From Chitinophaga varians (lineage in GTDB: Bacteria; Bacteroidota; Bacteroidia; Chitinophagales; Chitinophagaceae), in contig NZ_JABAIA010000001.1 in NCBI RefSeq assembly GCF_012641275.1, positions 806,001-870,000 of the forward strand: a DNA stretch of 64,000 bases. The letters are read 5' to 3'. Within the stretch, counting starts at the first letter, position 1; every line of letters begins with the position of its first letter. Under the pieces are notes generated by a model, which had not been told where the DNA came from, ran no database searches, and worked only from the letters and a program-made list of their open reading frames with translations. The translations under genes and the position numbers were made by a program. Shown piece after piece: positions 35,587-44,367 of this stretch.

Positions 35587-36456
35587 TCATGCGACCTGTC
35601 CTTTCACCGCCGGTTTACGGAACACGGTAGGGCTCACGCCATGATGCTTTCTGAACACCCTGTTAAGATGGCTTTCATCGGTGAACCCGAACTCGTCAGC
35701 GATCTGGCCTATCGTCAGCGCACTGTTGAGCAGCCGCTGTTCTACCAGCTTAATCCGGTACTGGCTGATATACTGTTGCAGTCCCACACCGGTAAACTTC
35801 TTAAAATATTCGCTCACATAGTTGCCGGAAAGATGGAAACTGGCGGCCAGGTAATCCATTTTTAATTTATCCGGTTCCCCGATATGCGTATGTATATGTA
35901 CCAGCATGCTGTTGATCAGTGGTTCTTCGGTCTCATGGCGGGAACTTTCCCGGCTGCTGTCGGCCACATTGCGGGCCAGTATGTTGAGCAACAGCGAGAT
36001 AAAATGTTGCATATTCTCCTGGTAGTGTTCCTTCTGCTGCTCATGTTCTTCAATCATGCTGTGTATCAGCTGCCCGATAATACGGTGGTCTGCCGGATCG
36101 GTGATCTGTATACACTGAAAGCGGTTGTGCTGAAAGAATATGTGCTCCAGTTGTTTCAGCCACCGGAGCGCACGCTCCTGGTCCTGTGCCTGTTTATACT
36201 GGGAGATAAATATCTCAGAGAAACGGATCGAACAGAAACGTGTCGGTGTTTCGCTGTGAAATCCCCGGCAATCCAGGGGCGTAAAAAGGAAGGTATCACC
36301 CTGGGAAAAAGTCAGTTTGTTCCTGTTCACCTCGCGGGAACCGCTGCCTTCCAGTATATGCACGATCTCAAAAAAGTGATATACCAGTGGTAGTTTCTCC
36401 CACTGCTCTTCTGCTGACACCTGTAAATCGAACGGCCGGTACAGTAATTTTTCCAT
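35587..36456 (-). CDS. AraC-family transcriptional regulator
   Basis: The 289-residue protein has an N-terminal cupin-like sensor domain (about 20-130, 'YHFFEIVHILEGSGSREVN', 'TFSQGDTFLFTPLDCRGF') and a C-terminal double helix-turn-helix (about 195-280, 'MDYLAASFHLSGNYVSEYFKKFTGVGLQQYISQYRI', 'IADEFGFTDESHLNRVFRKHHGVSPTVFRK'). It is divergent from the alpha/beta-hydrolase gene at 36555, its probable target. Its architecture matches the AraC regulator at 50709. Confidence 0.9.
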   Translation of the reverse strand: MEKLLYRPFDLQVSAEEQWEKLPLVYHFFEIVHILEGSGSREVNRNKLTFSQGDTFLFTPLDCRGFHSETPTRFCSIRFSEIFISQYKQAQDQERALRWLKQLEHIFFQHNRFQCIQITDPADHRIIGQLIHSMIEEHEQQKEHYQENMQHFISLLLNILARNVADSSRESSRHETEEPLINSMLVHIHTHIGEPDKLKMDYLAASFHLSGNYVSEYFKKFTGVGLQQYISQYRIKLVEQRLLNSALTIGQIADEFGFTDESHLNRVFRKHHGVSPTVFRKPAVKGQVA

Positions 36457-36515
36457 ACCTGTAAATATACAGAATAAACCCGGGTATATACCTCCGCCAC
36501 CAGCGCCGCCCTTCC

Positions 36516-36523
36516 TAATTTTG
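36516..36523 (+). promoter_or_regulatory. Candidate -7 element (TAATTTTG) of the PcaD-like hydrolase gene
   Basis: The sequence is an exact TAnnTTTG match 31 bp in front of the ATG at 36555. A start site near 36530 would leave a leader of about 25 nt. No clear -33 box. Confidence 0.45.
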
Positions 36524-36554
36524 ACTTGTCAATAAAACAAAAAACGATATCAAC

Positions 36555-37382
36555 ATGAACAACAATAACATCACCGCCACAGCGATCATCACAGGCCAAC
36601 AACAATATTTCACCACTGCCGACGGGGTACGCATTGCCTGGCAGCTGGACGGCGAGGAAGATAAACCAGTGGTGGTACTGTCTAATTCCATTGCTACGGA
36701 CTATCACATGTGGGATGCGCAGATAGCCGCATTCACGCCGCATTTCAGAGTTTTACGTTTCGACACCAGGGGCAACGGTGCTTCCGGTTCACCGGCCGGC
36801 GACTATTCAATAAACCGTATGTCCATAGACGTTATTGAACTGCTGGACCACCTCGGCTTCGACCGTGTTCATTTCATCGGCCTGTCGCTTGGCGGCTTTA
36901 TCGCCCAGTACATCGCCATTCATATGCCGGAAAGAATAGACAAACTGATACTGGCCCATACGGCCGCGCATCTCGGCCCGCAGGACGGCTTCAACAACAA
37001 TATCAAATCCCTCCGGGAGCATGCCGACATGGCGCCATTTGCACAGATGTTCATCCGCAACTGGTTCCCCGAAAAACTGATCTCCGCCAATGACGCCCGC
37101 ATACAGCCTTTCCGGGAAGTGATACTGGCCATGTCCCCCACCGGGCTGGCAGGCTCTTTCGCCGCCGTACGCGATAGCGATCTTCGTAACACAGCCCCGT
37201 TAATTACCCACCGTACACTGGTCATCGGAGGAGACAACGACACCGTTACCTTACCGGAACACAGCGTCTACCTCGCAGAATCCATTCCGGACGCACAGCT
37301 GGTCATGCTGCCCGCCGTACACCTGTCCAATGTGGAACTGGCGGAAGATTTCAACCGCATCGCACTGTACTTCCTGCAATAA
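36555..37382 (+). CDS. Alpha/beta-hydrolase, 3-oxoadipate enol-lactonase-like
   Basis: The 275-residue cytoplasmic protein shows the PcaD-like pattern: 'VRIAWQLDGEEDKPVVVLSNSIATDYHMWD', 'FDTRGNGASGSPAGDYS', the nucleophile elbow FIGLSLGGFIAQ, the acid in 'VIGGDNDTVT' and His in 'AVHLSNVE'. PcaD hydrolyses beta-ketoadipate enol-lactone in aromatic catabolism, but no other pathway gene is present, so the true substrate is open. It is divergent from an AraC gene and followed 30 bp later by the DUF1905/OmdA gene. Confidence 0.85.
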   Translation: MNNNNITATAIITGQQQYFTTADGVRIAWQLDGEEDKPVVVLSNSIATDYHMWDAQIAAFTPHFRVLRFDTRGNGASGSPAGDYSINRMSIDVIELLDHLGFDRVHFIGLSLGGFIAQYIAIHMPERIDKLILAHTAAHLGPQDGFNNNIKSLREHADMAPFAQMFIRNWFPEKLISANDARIQPFREVILAMSPTGLAGSFAAVRDSDLRNTAPLITHRTLVIGGDNDTVTLPEHSVYLAESIPDAQLVMLPAVHLSNVELAEDFNRIALYFLQ

Positions 37383-37412
37383 AATTAGCTATCTTGGTGG
37401 CCATTGTCAGCT

Positions 37413-37907
37413 ATGGAGACACCACTGATCGACCAGGAACTTTTACTCGAACGCTTCGACGGCAAAGGCGGATGGACTTTCATCCGCCTTCCCGACGTGC
37501 CCAAAGGCCAACAGGGCTACTTCGGTATGCGCAAAGTACACGGCTTCATTGATCAGTATGAGCTGCCTCCCTGCAACCTGATGCCTTTTAAAAAAGGCGT
37601 CATGATGTTGCCCGTAAAAGCCGCCATCCGCAAACAAATAAAGAAAGAAGCCGGCGACCGCGTCAGGTTGATACTATATCCGGCCGGGCAACAAACCAAA
37701 GAAATCATTCCCGGCGACTTTATGGAATGCCTCCGCGACGAACCCGCCGCGCTGCGCAACTTCCAGGCCATGCCACCTGCCGATCAGGAAAAATGCCTGC
37801 AATGGCTGATGGAGGTAAGTGTGCCCGATGCCAGGATACAACGCATGGCAGACGCGATCAATCATCTCGCAGAAGGCAGGAGTTATCTCGGTACAAAAAT
37901 CAAATAA
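37413..37907 (+). CDS. DUF1905 / YdeI-OmdA domain protein
   Basis: The start is taken at the ATG at 37413 (METPLIDQE); a TTG at 37404 would add three residues. The 164-residue protein has an N-terminal DUF1905 domain (about 10-90, 'GGWTFIRLPDV', 'GYFGMRKVHGFIDQY', 'MMLPVKAAIRKQIKKEAGDRVRLIL') followed by an OmdA/bacteriocin-protection helical domain (about 100-160). The family is widespread and has no proven function. It probably shares an operon with the hydrolase in front. Confidence 0.85.
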   Translation: METPLIDQELLLERFDGKGGWTFIRLPDVPKGQQGYFGMRKVHGFIDQYELPPCNLMPFKKGVMMLPVKAAIRKQIKKEAGDRVRLILYPAGQQTKEIIPGDFMECLRDEPAALRNFQAMPPADQEKCLQWLMEVSVPDARIQRMADAINHLAEGRSYLGTKIK

Positions 37908-37958
37908 TCAACTTATTCAGGTAAAGGACTGGCAAACCGCTGGATAGCCGGATTAAAA

Positions 37959-38537
37959 TCAATCATGCGAGATGTCACGGTTATTCATCTGTTTGCGCAT
38001 ATCTTCGAGGATCTTGTTAGCCTCATCATAACGCGCATTTACAATTGGCAAAGTTCTCCTGACATAAGAACTGATGGCTGTATCTTTTGCATTGGAATAT
38101 TGGGCCAGTCTTTCAGCTGTCCGTTTCTGTTCTTTCACCATCCGTGTAATATAAGCCCGGTCCATGTTATCGCGGTCACGCAGCAACCCAATCTCATCCT
38201 GGTCATCACGGCTCAGCTGCGGCGCCAGTGTGGAACCCTCCTGACGGGCGATCTCCTGCAACAGCAAGGTGGAAGCTGTCCGTTCCTTCACAATATCGGC
38301 ACCGAATTTTTTCACCCTGGGGTCTTTGGCTTTCTGGGCAGCCAGTTCGCCCAGCTTGATTTCTTTCAGATCAGACGCGGCCATATGACTAAGGAAACTT
38401 CGCTCATCCGCCGGCTCCCCGCCTTTTTCGTGCGTAGCGGCGGCGGTACTGTCACGGCCCTCTGCCTGTTCCGGTTTATGCTGCTGGCCGCAGGCCATCA
38501 GCGCTATAGCCAGCACAGGAATACAAAGCTTTTTCAT
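37959..38537 (-). CDS. DUF4142 lipoprotein
   Basis: The start is placed at ATG 38537 (MKKLCIPVL); a GTG two codons upstream is possible. The 192-residue protein has a lipobox (ALMAC, about residue 16), a low-complexity linker and a DUF4142 four-helix domain (about 50-180, 'HMAASDLKEIKLGELAAQKAKDPRVKKFGADIVKE'). This ferritin-like helical family is periplasmic and often appears with stress genes, but no activity is established. Confidence 0.88.
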   Translation of the reverse strand: MKKLCIPVLAIALMACGQQHKPEQAEGRDSTAAATHEKGGEPADERSFLSHMAASDLKEIKLGELAAQKAKDPRVKKFGADIVKERTASTLLLQEIARQEGSTLAPQLSRDDQDEIGLLRDRDNMDRAYITRMVKEQKRTAERLAQYSNAKDTAISSYVRRTLPIVNARYDEANKILEDMRKQMNNRDISHD

Positions 38538-38603
38538 AATCACGGTTTTTTAAAAAAGCCTCAATTGGGATGCCAGTTGTAACAAGGTCTGTCATCGGGC
38601 TGT

Positions 38604-39314
38604 TTATTTACGGAGCAGGCGGTTATTAACAATTTTTTCCAGTACCTCCTCTTTCTGGTACTTGCTCATAGGCACCTGGAAAGACGCTACGTGCAGGATA
38701 TTTCCTTCGATAGCCCCGATATGTTGTATGTTGACAACATACGATTTATGCGGCTGAATAAACTGCTGTGCCGGCAGCATCTCCACCACCGATTTGAGGG
38801 TGGCATGGGTCAGAATTTTTCTGTCTGTCGTATATACGGCCACGTAGTTTTCCAGCGCTTCTACAAACAAAATATCCTGGTACTGTACCTTCTCCAGTTT
38901 TTTGTCTGACCTGATGAAAAAGTAGGGAGACACACTTGTCTGCTGCGCTGCGAAATAATCGTAGGCTTTGTTCGCCGCTTTCAGGAAACGCTCAAAAGAG
39001 ATCGGTTTCAGCAGATAGTCCAGCACGTCCAGCTCAAAACCCTGCATGGCATAACGTTCATAGGCGGTGGTAAAAATCACCTTCGGTGGCTGCGGATAAT
39101 TCTTCAGAAACTCAATACCGGAAATGTAAGGCATTTCAATATCCAGCAGCAGCAGGTCTACCGGCTGTTGCTTCAACACGGTGTTTAACTGCACCGCATC
39201 TTCGCAAACCGCTACAACCTCCAGGAAGCCTGTTCGCGCGGCATATCCCATGATGCCTTTGGCGGCAAGCGGTTCATCGTCTGTGATCACACAACGTATA
39301 GTTACCGGGTTCAT
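38604..39314 (-). CDS. LytTR-family response regulator
   Basis: The 236-residue protein has a receiver domain (about 5-120) with the acidic pair DDE and phospho-acceptor D58 ('LLLLDIEMPYISG'), and a LytTR DNA-binding domain (about 140-232, 'IRSDKKLEKVQYQDILFVEALENYVAVYT', 'FIQPHKSYVVNIQHIGAIEG'). Its ATG overlaps the stop of the histidine kinase gene by ATGA, so the two are a translationally coupled pair. Confidence 0.93.
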   Translation of the reverse strand: MNPVTIRCVITDDEPLAAKGIMGYAARTGFLEVVAVCEDAVQLNTVLKQQPVDLLLLDIEMPYISGIEFLKNYPQPPKVIFTTAYERYAMQGFELDVLDYLLKPISFERFLKAANKAYDYFAAQQTSVSPYFFIRSDKKLEKVQYQDILFVEALENYVAVYTTDRKILTHATLKSVVEMLPAQQFIQPHKSYVVNIQHIGAIEGNILHVASFQVPMSKYQKEEVLEKIVNNRLLRK

Positions 39315-40357
39315 GTCTGTAAAGTGAGTTTTAATGCTGCCACAAATTCGTGTTCTTTTATTCCCGCGGAAAACTGATGCCTGCCCGGGTACAGCAGCTC
39401 CAGCCGCCGTTGCAGGTTCTCCAGCCCTATTCCCTTTTCCCGTTCGATCGCCAGCCCGTCGATCTCCGGCGCCACAAGCGGAATGGAATTATGGATGTGA
39501 AACCAAATATCTCCGTCCTGCTTGCGTAGTTCCAGTTGCAGCAGATAATCACCGCCAATATATTTAAAAGCATTTTCCACCAGTGGCAGAAACAGCAGCG
39601 GATATACTTTTTCGTCCTGCAGCTGCTCGTCAAAATACAGCTGCAGCCGCAGGCGGGGCGAGGAACGTATTTTCTGCAGGTCAATGAAACGTTGCATGTA
39701 TTGTATCTCCTGGCTGATGCCCACCATCTCCTGCTGATCATACAACTGATAACGCAAAAGGTCCGCAAACTGTTCCACTGTTTTTTTGGCGGCCACCACA
39801 TCATCGTCCATCTGGAAATAAATCGTGTTCAGCGCATTAAACAGGAAATGCGGATGATACTGTGCCCGCAGGAATTTTAATTCCGTGTCCAGTTTATCAT
39901 TGGTGATTTTTTCCAATTGCAGTTTATTTTGAATATACGCCTGTAGATAGGCACTGCTTCTTCTTATTCCGTAATAAATCAGGGCATAAAGCAACGGGAC
40001 CGTGTTAATATCAACCAGGTCATACCATTGCAGGCCGTTGTCTGTCAACGCCACCAAGGGTGTCAGGAAGATGTTCTGCACCACCAGGTTGAGCAGGAAC
40101 ACGCCCAATAGCTCCTTCGCGATGCGCCTGGTGGAAAAGTTATCCTGCCACCGTTGGTCATAGTAGGCCATCAACCGGTTGTAAGCCCATATGAACATGT
40201 ATCCCATGCAGATGCTGAATGCCATTTCCATCCCGTTCAGCCCCCACGACCGCTGCCAGAAGGCCATGCCGGTAACGCTGTCTGTCAGCAGGCGGATCGT
40301 AAAGTACGCCAGTAGCCCATATAACGCGGGGAATATATATTTCATGAAAAACTTCAT
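39311..40357 (-). CDS. LytS-type sensor histidine kinase
   Basis: The 348-residue protein has about four transmembrane helices (5-135), a short coiled linker and the His_kinase (PF06580) motif 'YHPHFLFNALN' with phospho-acceptor H170, an N-box 'VENAFKY' and a G-box 'GIGLENLQRRLELLYPG'. It has no periplasmic sensor domain of its own, so membrane helices may sense the signal. Both its start and its stop overlap neighbours by ATGA, giving the operon acyltransferase-kinase-LytTR. Confidence 0.93.
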   Translation of the reverse strand: MKFFMKYIFPALYGLLAYFTIRLLTDSVTGMAFWQRSWGLNGMEMAFSICMGYMFIWAYNRLMAYYDQRWQDNFSTRRIAKELLGVFLLNLVVQNIFLTPLVALTDNGLQWYDLVDINTVPLLYALIYYGIRRSSAYLQAYIQNKLQLEKITNDKLDTELKFLRAQYHPHFLFNALNTIYFQMDDDVVAAKKTVEQFADLLRYQLYDQQEMVGISQEIQYMQRFIDLQKIRSSPRLRLQLYFDEQLQDEKVYPLLFLPLVENAFKYIGGDYLLQLELRKQDGDIWFHIHNSIPLVAPEIDGLAIEREKGIGLENLQRRLELLYPGRHQFSAGIKEHEFVAALKLTLQT

Positions 40358-41556
40358 GTCGCTGGTACTGTCTGTGGTTGTAAAGAAAGGTTATCCACTG
40401 TTTCTGCCACAGGCTGCCGGCGCGCTGCCGGCTTCATCCCGAACAGAAAGCGCATCGGCGCATAAGGACGAATAAACAGATGGAAGATACTCATACTTAT
40501 CATGAAAGTGACCACTACGGTAAAAATATATTTCAGCCCGATATCCTCGTGCAAGGGGGCCAGATAGTAAGTCAATATCACAATCACCGTCTGGTGCAGA
40601 ATGTAAAACGGATACACCGCCTCGTTGGCATACCCCAGCACCCTGCTCTTCCGGTTCAGGTACCGTTTGCCATATCCTACCGCGGTAAATACCCACATCC
40701 AGGCGCTGACAACCGCCAGTGCGGTGTAACACCAGCCTGCCGGTCCATGCCAGCCATGCGCCGGCTCCAGGCTGTTCCAGCGGAAATAATTGATGGCGAC
40801 AATACTGACAAAAGCCACCGCAAAGGAGCTGCGGCGGTTCCGCTCCAGGCTGTCCATCAGCAAGGGGTTGGCGATGCACACAAAACCCGCCACCAGGTAA
40901 AGCAGCCAGTAAGGGAAATAGGCATAGTCATGGACCAGGTCATTGGTTTCCCCGTACATACGGGCCAGGAAAGCATGACAGATCACGCTGGGCACTATCA
41001 GCAGGTATATCCGTTTACCAGTGGCCAGCGTATTCAGTTTTTGCAGCCATTTTTTCCCTGCGGGAGATGACCACCACACAAACAAGGGCGCACAGAGGAT
41101 GTCATATACCAGCAGGTAACAGATGAACCAGAGATGATGCCAGCTGATATTGCCTTTAGGATAGGCGCCGGTACGGAACATCTCCGCATAAAAATGCCAG
41201 AAATTGCCCTGATAGCCCTGTGTGACCCGCTCCAGGTACACCTGCGGCGGAACGATCACCAACATACCCAGCAGCAGCGGCACAAACAACCGGCGGAAGC
41301 GCAGACCCAGAAAACCACTGCCGCTGCGGCTTTGTAACATATAATAACTCACCGTCCCGGAGATAAAAAACAACAGCGGCATCCGGAACCGGTGCAGAAA
41401 ATCATTCATTTCCAGTAAAACATGGCTGGTAGCGTTATTTTTGATATGCCATTCCCAGTAAGCCACATAAGGCATCGCGGAATGGAAAAACAACACTGCG
41501 GCAATGGCAATGATCCGCAGCCAGTCCAGGTAAGTTTGTCGGGAAGAGGTTTGCAT
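40354..41556 (-). CDS. Acyltransferase-3 family integral membrane protein
   Basis: The start is set at the ATG 41556 (MQTSSRQTYLDWLRI). The 400-residue protein has about ten transmembrane helices and the family marks: His in 'VLFFHSAMPYV' near the N-terminus and Arg in 'HRFRMPLLFFISG'. Such enzymes move acyl groups from the cytoplasm to extracytoplasmic sugars (LPS, glucans, peptidoglycan). The closest flavour is OpgC-like. It is the first gene of a three-gene operon with a LytS/LytTR pair, so the system may tune envelope modification (inference). Confidence 0.88.
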   Translation of the reverse strand: MQTSSRQTYLDWLRIIAIAAVLFFHSAMPYVAYWEWHIKNNATSHVLLEMNDFLHRFRMPLLFFISGTVSYYMLQSRSGSGFLGLRFRRLFVPLLLGMLVIVPPQVYLERVTQGYQGNFWHFYAEMFRTGAYPKGNISWHHLWFICYLLVYDILCAPLFVWWSSPAGKKWLQKLNTLATGKRIYLLIVPSVICHAFLARMYGETNDLVHDYAYFPYWLLYLVAGFVCIANPLLMDSLERNRRSSFAVAFVSIVAINYFRWNSLEPAHGWHGPAGWCYTALAVVSAWMWVFTAVGYGKRYLNRKSRVLGYANEAVYPFYILHQTVIVILTYYLAPLHEDIGLKYIFTVVVTFMISMSIFHLFIRPYAPMRFLFGMKPAARRQPVAETVDNLSLQPQTVPAT

Positions 41557-41652
41557 AAATATCAATTTTACACAAACCTACCCGTTGACAGGGCCATGGT
41601 AAAAGATATTTGACATGTGGACGATTTCGGGCGGTCAACAGACAAAGCAGCC

Positions 41653-42129
41653 TCAGCTGCTTGCACGGGCAACTGCGAAAGCCTGTACAAAACGGAGCAT
41701 TTTTTCCAGCTGAAACCCTCTGCGGCTGTCCAGGTGCCATTTCAGCTCCCCGTTTTGCACAATTTGCAGCCAATAATGAGGAGGTGTTTCCCGTAGCCCT
41801 TTTCCCTTGATGCCGTCATACTTCCGGACCTCCATTACGGTGCCGGCTATACTAAAATAACGGTTCCGCCGACGGAAATACTGCACATATTCCACCTTCA
41901 GCCGGTCACCTTCTATGCTCAGCACTGTGGTAAAGCTGCAGACAACAGCAGCGGCACAGACGCCCGTCAACAGCAATAAAAAAATCACCACGTCTTCAGC
42001 ATCGCCTTCAAACAAGGCAATCAACAAGACAATTGTGGCTGGCGATAATAATAATATCCAGGAAACAAGTTTGTTGGCCCAATACAGATCCCGGGCCCAG
42101 GCGGATTCCATCACAACAGGTTCTTTCAT
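41653..42129 (-). CDS. Membrane protein with two TM helices and PH-like tail, unknown
   Basis: The 158-residue protein has two hydrophobic helices (about 20-42 and 45-70) followed by a beta-rich cytoplasmic part ('VLSIEGDRLKVEYVQYFRRRNRYFSIAGTVMEVRKYDG') ending in an amphipathic helix ('GFQLEKMLRFVQAFAVA'). This is the layout of small bacterial PH-domain membrane proteins, but I do not recognise a named family. Confidence 0.7.
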   Translation of the reverse strand: MKEPVVMESAWARDLYWANKLVSWILLLSPATIVLLIALFEGDAEDVVIFLLLLTGVCAAAVVCSFTTVLSIEGDRLKVEYVQYFRRRNRYFSIAGTVMEVRKYDGIKGKGLRETPPHYWLQIVQNGELKWHLDSRRGFQLEKMLRFVQAFAVARASS

Positions 42130-42238
42130 GACGCATCGTATAGGGGTGACCGTGAATTTACGGAAAATAGCGTCATGTTGCCATTTGTTATTTTAGTTCA
42201 TTACGTGTAAATTACCCTCAATTAAGCTATCCTATACC

Positions 42239-42871
42239 ATGAATGACTTGCAGAAAGTGACCGACCTGCACGCGGCCGGAGCTATTATCAGACACCTGTC
42301 ACCCTTTGCCAGCCTTACTTCACACGAAAATGGCTTTGAGTTGCCCGCCTCCATCCTCCAGCAATGGGTGAAACCTTACTATATGAATGTCGGTTCAGGG
42401 AATGATGAATGGATTGAGCCTTTCTACCAGGTTAAATCATTGATTACACACGACTTGACAACTTTATTACTGGGTGACGCCAATTGGCAGACAAGGAAAG
42501 TAGGCGCTTATTTTGCCGCGGTGAACCAATACACCGACCTGGAAGATATGATCGGCACACTTTTCCTGAAAAGCGAACTGAGTTGCGTGGGCAGCATGTA
42601 CACCCTGGTACTGGCCAGCTTCAACAGCAACAAAAGTGTCACCTACCTAGACAAATATCTCCACTACTACCTGAAAAGGCCCGAGCTTCATTTTGATCAG
42701 CAGGCCGCTATGGAAGCCTCCCTCTACCTGGATGCGATCAATGGCACAGATCATACCAGCCGGCATTTCCCCCACTGGGAGAAACTGCGCCAGCAATGGA
42801 TGCATGCTTTCGGGCTTTCCCTTCAATATCTCGAAGAACAACTGGCTGTCATCAAGCACCTGCGAAACTGA
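42239..42871 (+). CDS. Hypothetical protein, DUF6000-like
   Basis: The 210-residue cytoplasmic protein has segments ('WQTRKVGAYFAAVNQYTDLEDMIGTLFLKSELSCVGSMYTLVLASF', 'AAMEASLYLDAINGTD') that recall the DUF6000 family, often seen near toxin-immunity genes in other genomes. The family assignment is from memory and uncertain. No partner toxin is visible. It stands alone, divergent from the membrane protein at 42129. Confidence 0.65.
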   Translation: MNDLQKVTDLHAAGAIIRHLSPFASLTSHENGFELPASILQQWVKPYYMNVGSGNDEWIEPFYQVKSLITHDLTTLLLGDANWQTRKVGAYFAAVNQYTDLEDMIGTLFLKSELSCVGSMYTLVLASFNSNKSVTYLDKYLHYYLKRPELHFDQQAAMEASLYLDAINGTDHTSRHFPHWEKLRQQWMHAFGLSLQYLEEQLAVIKHLRN

Positions 42872-42903
42872 TGTTATGAAGACATACATTTTATAACACG
42901 TTT

Positions 42904-42948
42904 TTTTATTTTTATCGGATGGTTCTTACCATCCAGATAAAATAAAAA
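42904..42948. repeat. AT-rich inverted repeat in front of the GH28 gene
   Basis: The core ggatgg-ttctta-ccatcc (42917-42934) is extended on both sides by T-rich and A-rich arms that pair with one or two bulges, giving a stem of about 17 bp. It ends 8 bp in front of the GH28 ATG. It may end the upstream transcript or structure the GH28 leader. There is no proper U-tract on either strand. Confidence 0.45.
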
Positions 42949-42955
42949 TTCCGTT

Positions 42956-44341
42956 ATGAAAACAGGCATTCTGATACTAGTGGCCGTCACCTGGCTCTGC
43001 TCCGCCTTTGCAGGCACCATCAATATCGCAGGCCGGGGCGCCAAGGGAGATGGCCATACAGACAACACCGCCATCATTCAACAGGCCATCCGCGACTGTC
43101 GCCAGGGTACGGTCATCATCCCGGCAGGCAACTACCTCACCGGACCGCTCACACTGTCGTCTGACATCCGCGTTTACCTGGAGTATGGTGCTGTCCTCAC
43201 CGGCATCGCTGATATGGCCCTTTATCCTAAGCCCGCCAGGGGCGGCGCTCCGGCGCTCCTCTACGCCGCCGGCGCATCCAATATCATCCTCTGCGGCGAA
43301 GGCACCATCAACGGCCAGGGCGATCATGCCGCTTTCCAGCTGGGCGATGATAGTAAAACCGGCGCCATCCGCCCTATGCTGCTGCATTTCGATCACTGTC
43401 AGCATATTGAGGTCAAAGACCTGCATATCCGCAACGCTGCCTACTGGGTGCAGAAATACGAAGGCTGCAACGATGTCAGCCTCCGCGGCCTGAAAGTCTA
43501 CAGCCACGGCAACTTCAACAACGACGGCATCGACATCAGCGGCAGCTCCAACGTCATCATTTCCGACTGCAACATCGATACCGATGATGATGCCCTCTGC
43601 CTCAAAAGCGATATCAACGCCTCCTGCGAAAACATTACCATCAGCAACTGCCTCCTGCGCAGTAACTGCAACGCACTTAAATTTGGTACCGGCTCCTTCA
43701 GCGGCTTTAAAAATATCACCGTCAATAATATCGTTATTCATAAAGCATCCGAAGAAAACCGCCGCCACTGGAAGAAAAGTTTTCCATGGATGGGCATCAC
43801 CAACGACACCAGCGTTATCGCCGGTATTGCGCTGGAAGTAGTGGATGGCGGCAGCATGGACCAGGTCATTATCTCAGGCGTTTCCATGCAGGACATCCAA
43901 ACACCCGTTTTCATTCGCCTCGGCGACCGGAAGAAAGGTCCCAGCAATACCGTCAGCACCCTGAAGAACGTCATCATCAGTAATATTATCGCGCGCAGCG
44001 CCAGCCGGCTCAGCTCCTGCATCTCCGGTATCCCCGGCCACCCGGTGGAAAATGTGACCATCAGCCATGTGCGTATCATTGCGCCTGGCGGCACGCCAAC
44101 CGGCTATGCTACTGCTGTTCCGGAAAATGCATCCGCCTATCCGGAAAACCGGATGTTTGGCACCATCCTGCCGGCAGCCGCGTTTTATGTGCGGCATGCG
44201 AAAAATATTTCCTTCGACGACGTACAGGTGCAAACGCAGGAACCCGATGCCAGACCCACTTTCCTGCTGAACGACGTCACCGGCTTTGAAACAAACCGCT
44301 GCCGGCTCAATGGTGCTCCCGCCATGGTCGTCAACCAATAA
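42956..44341 (+). CDS. GH28-family glycosidase (polygalacturonase-like)
   Basis: The 461-residue protein has a signal peptide (about 1-19, SAFAG), a pectate-lyase-like N-terminal start ('INIAGRGAKGDGHTDNTAIIQQAI') and a right-handed beta-helix. The catalytic acids of GH28 are present: D190 in NNDGID and D211/D212 in DTDDDALCLKS. The canonical GHG His motif that follows is replaced by 'SNCNALKFGT' (about 236-245), so this is not a standard polygalacturonase. It may be an exo-acting pectin or rhamnogalacturonan-fragment hydrolase. It is followed 26 bp later by an SGNH esterase, a fitting partner for acetylated pectin. Confidence 0.85.
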   Translation: MKTGILILVAVTWLCSAFAGTINIAGRGAKGDGHTDNTAIIQQAIRDCRQGTVIIPAGNYLTGPLTLSSDIRVYLEYGAVLTGIADMALYPKPARGGAPALLYAAGASNIILCGEGTINGQGDHAAFQLGDDSKTGAIRPMLLHFDHCQHIEVKDLHIRNAAYWVQKYEGCNDVSLRGLKVYSHGNFNNDGIDISGSSNVIISDCNIDTDDDALCLKSDINASCENITISNCLLRSNCNALKFGTGSFSGFKNITVNNIVIHKASEENRRHWKKSFPWMGITNDTSVIAGIALEVVDGGSMDQVIISGVSMQDIQTPVFIRLGDRKKGPSNTVSTLKNVIISNIIARSASRLSSCISGIPGHPVENVTISHVRIIAPGGTPTGYATAVPENASAYPENRMFGTILPAAAFYVRHAKNISFDDVQVQTQEPDARPTFLLNDVTGFETNRCRLNGAPAMVVNQ

Positions 44342-44367
44342 CATAAAAACTGAATCGCTATTATTAC

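Noticed and set aside
42977..43768. Minus-strand frame of 263 codons inside the GH28 gene
   Set aside because: Its composition (many Ala, Val, Asp repeats) is that of an antisense copy of a beta-helix gene.
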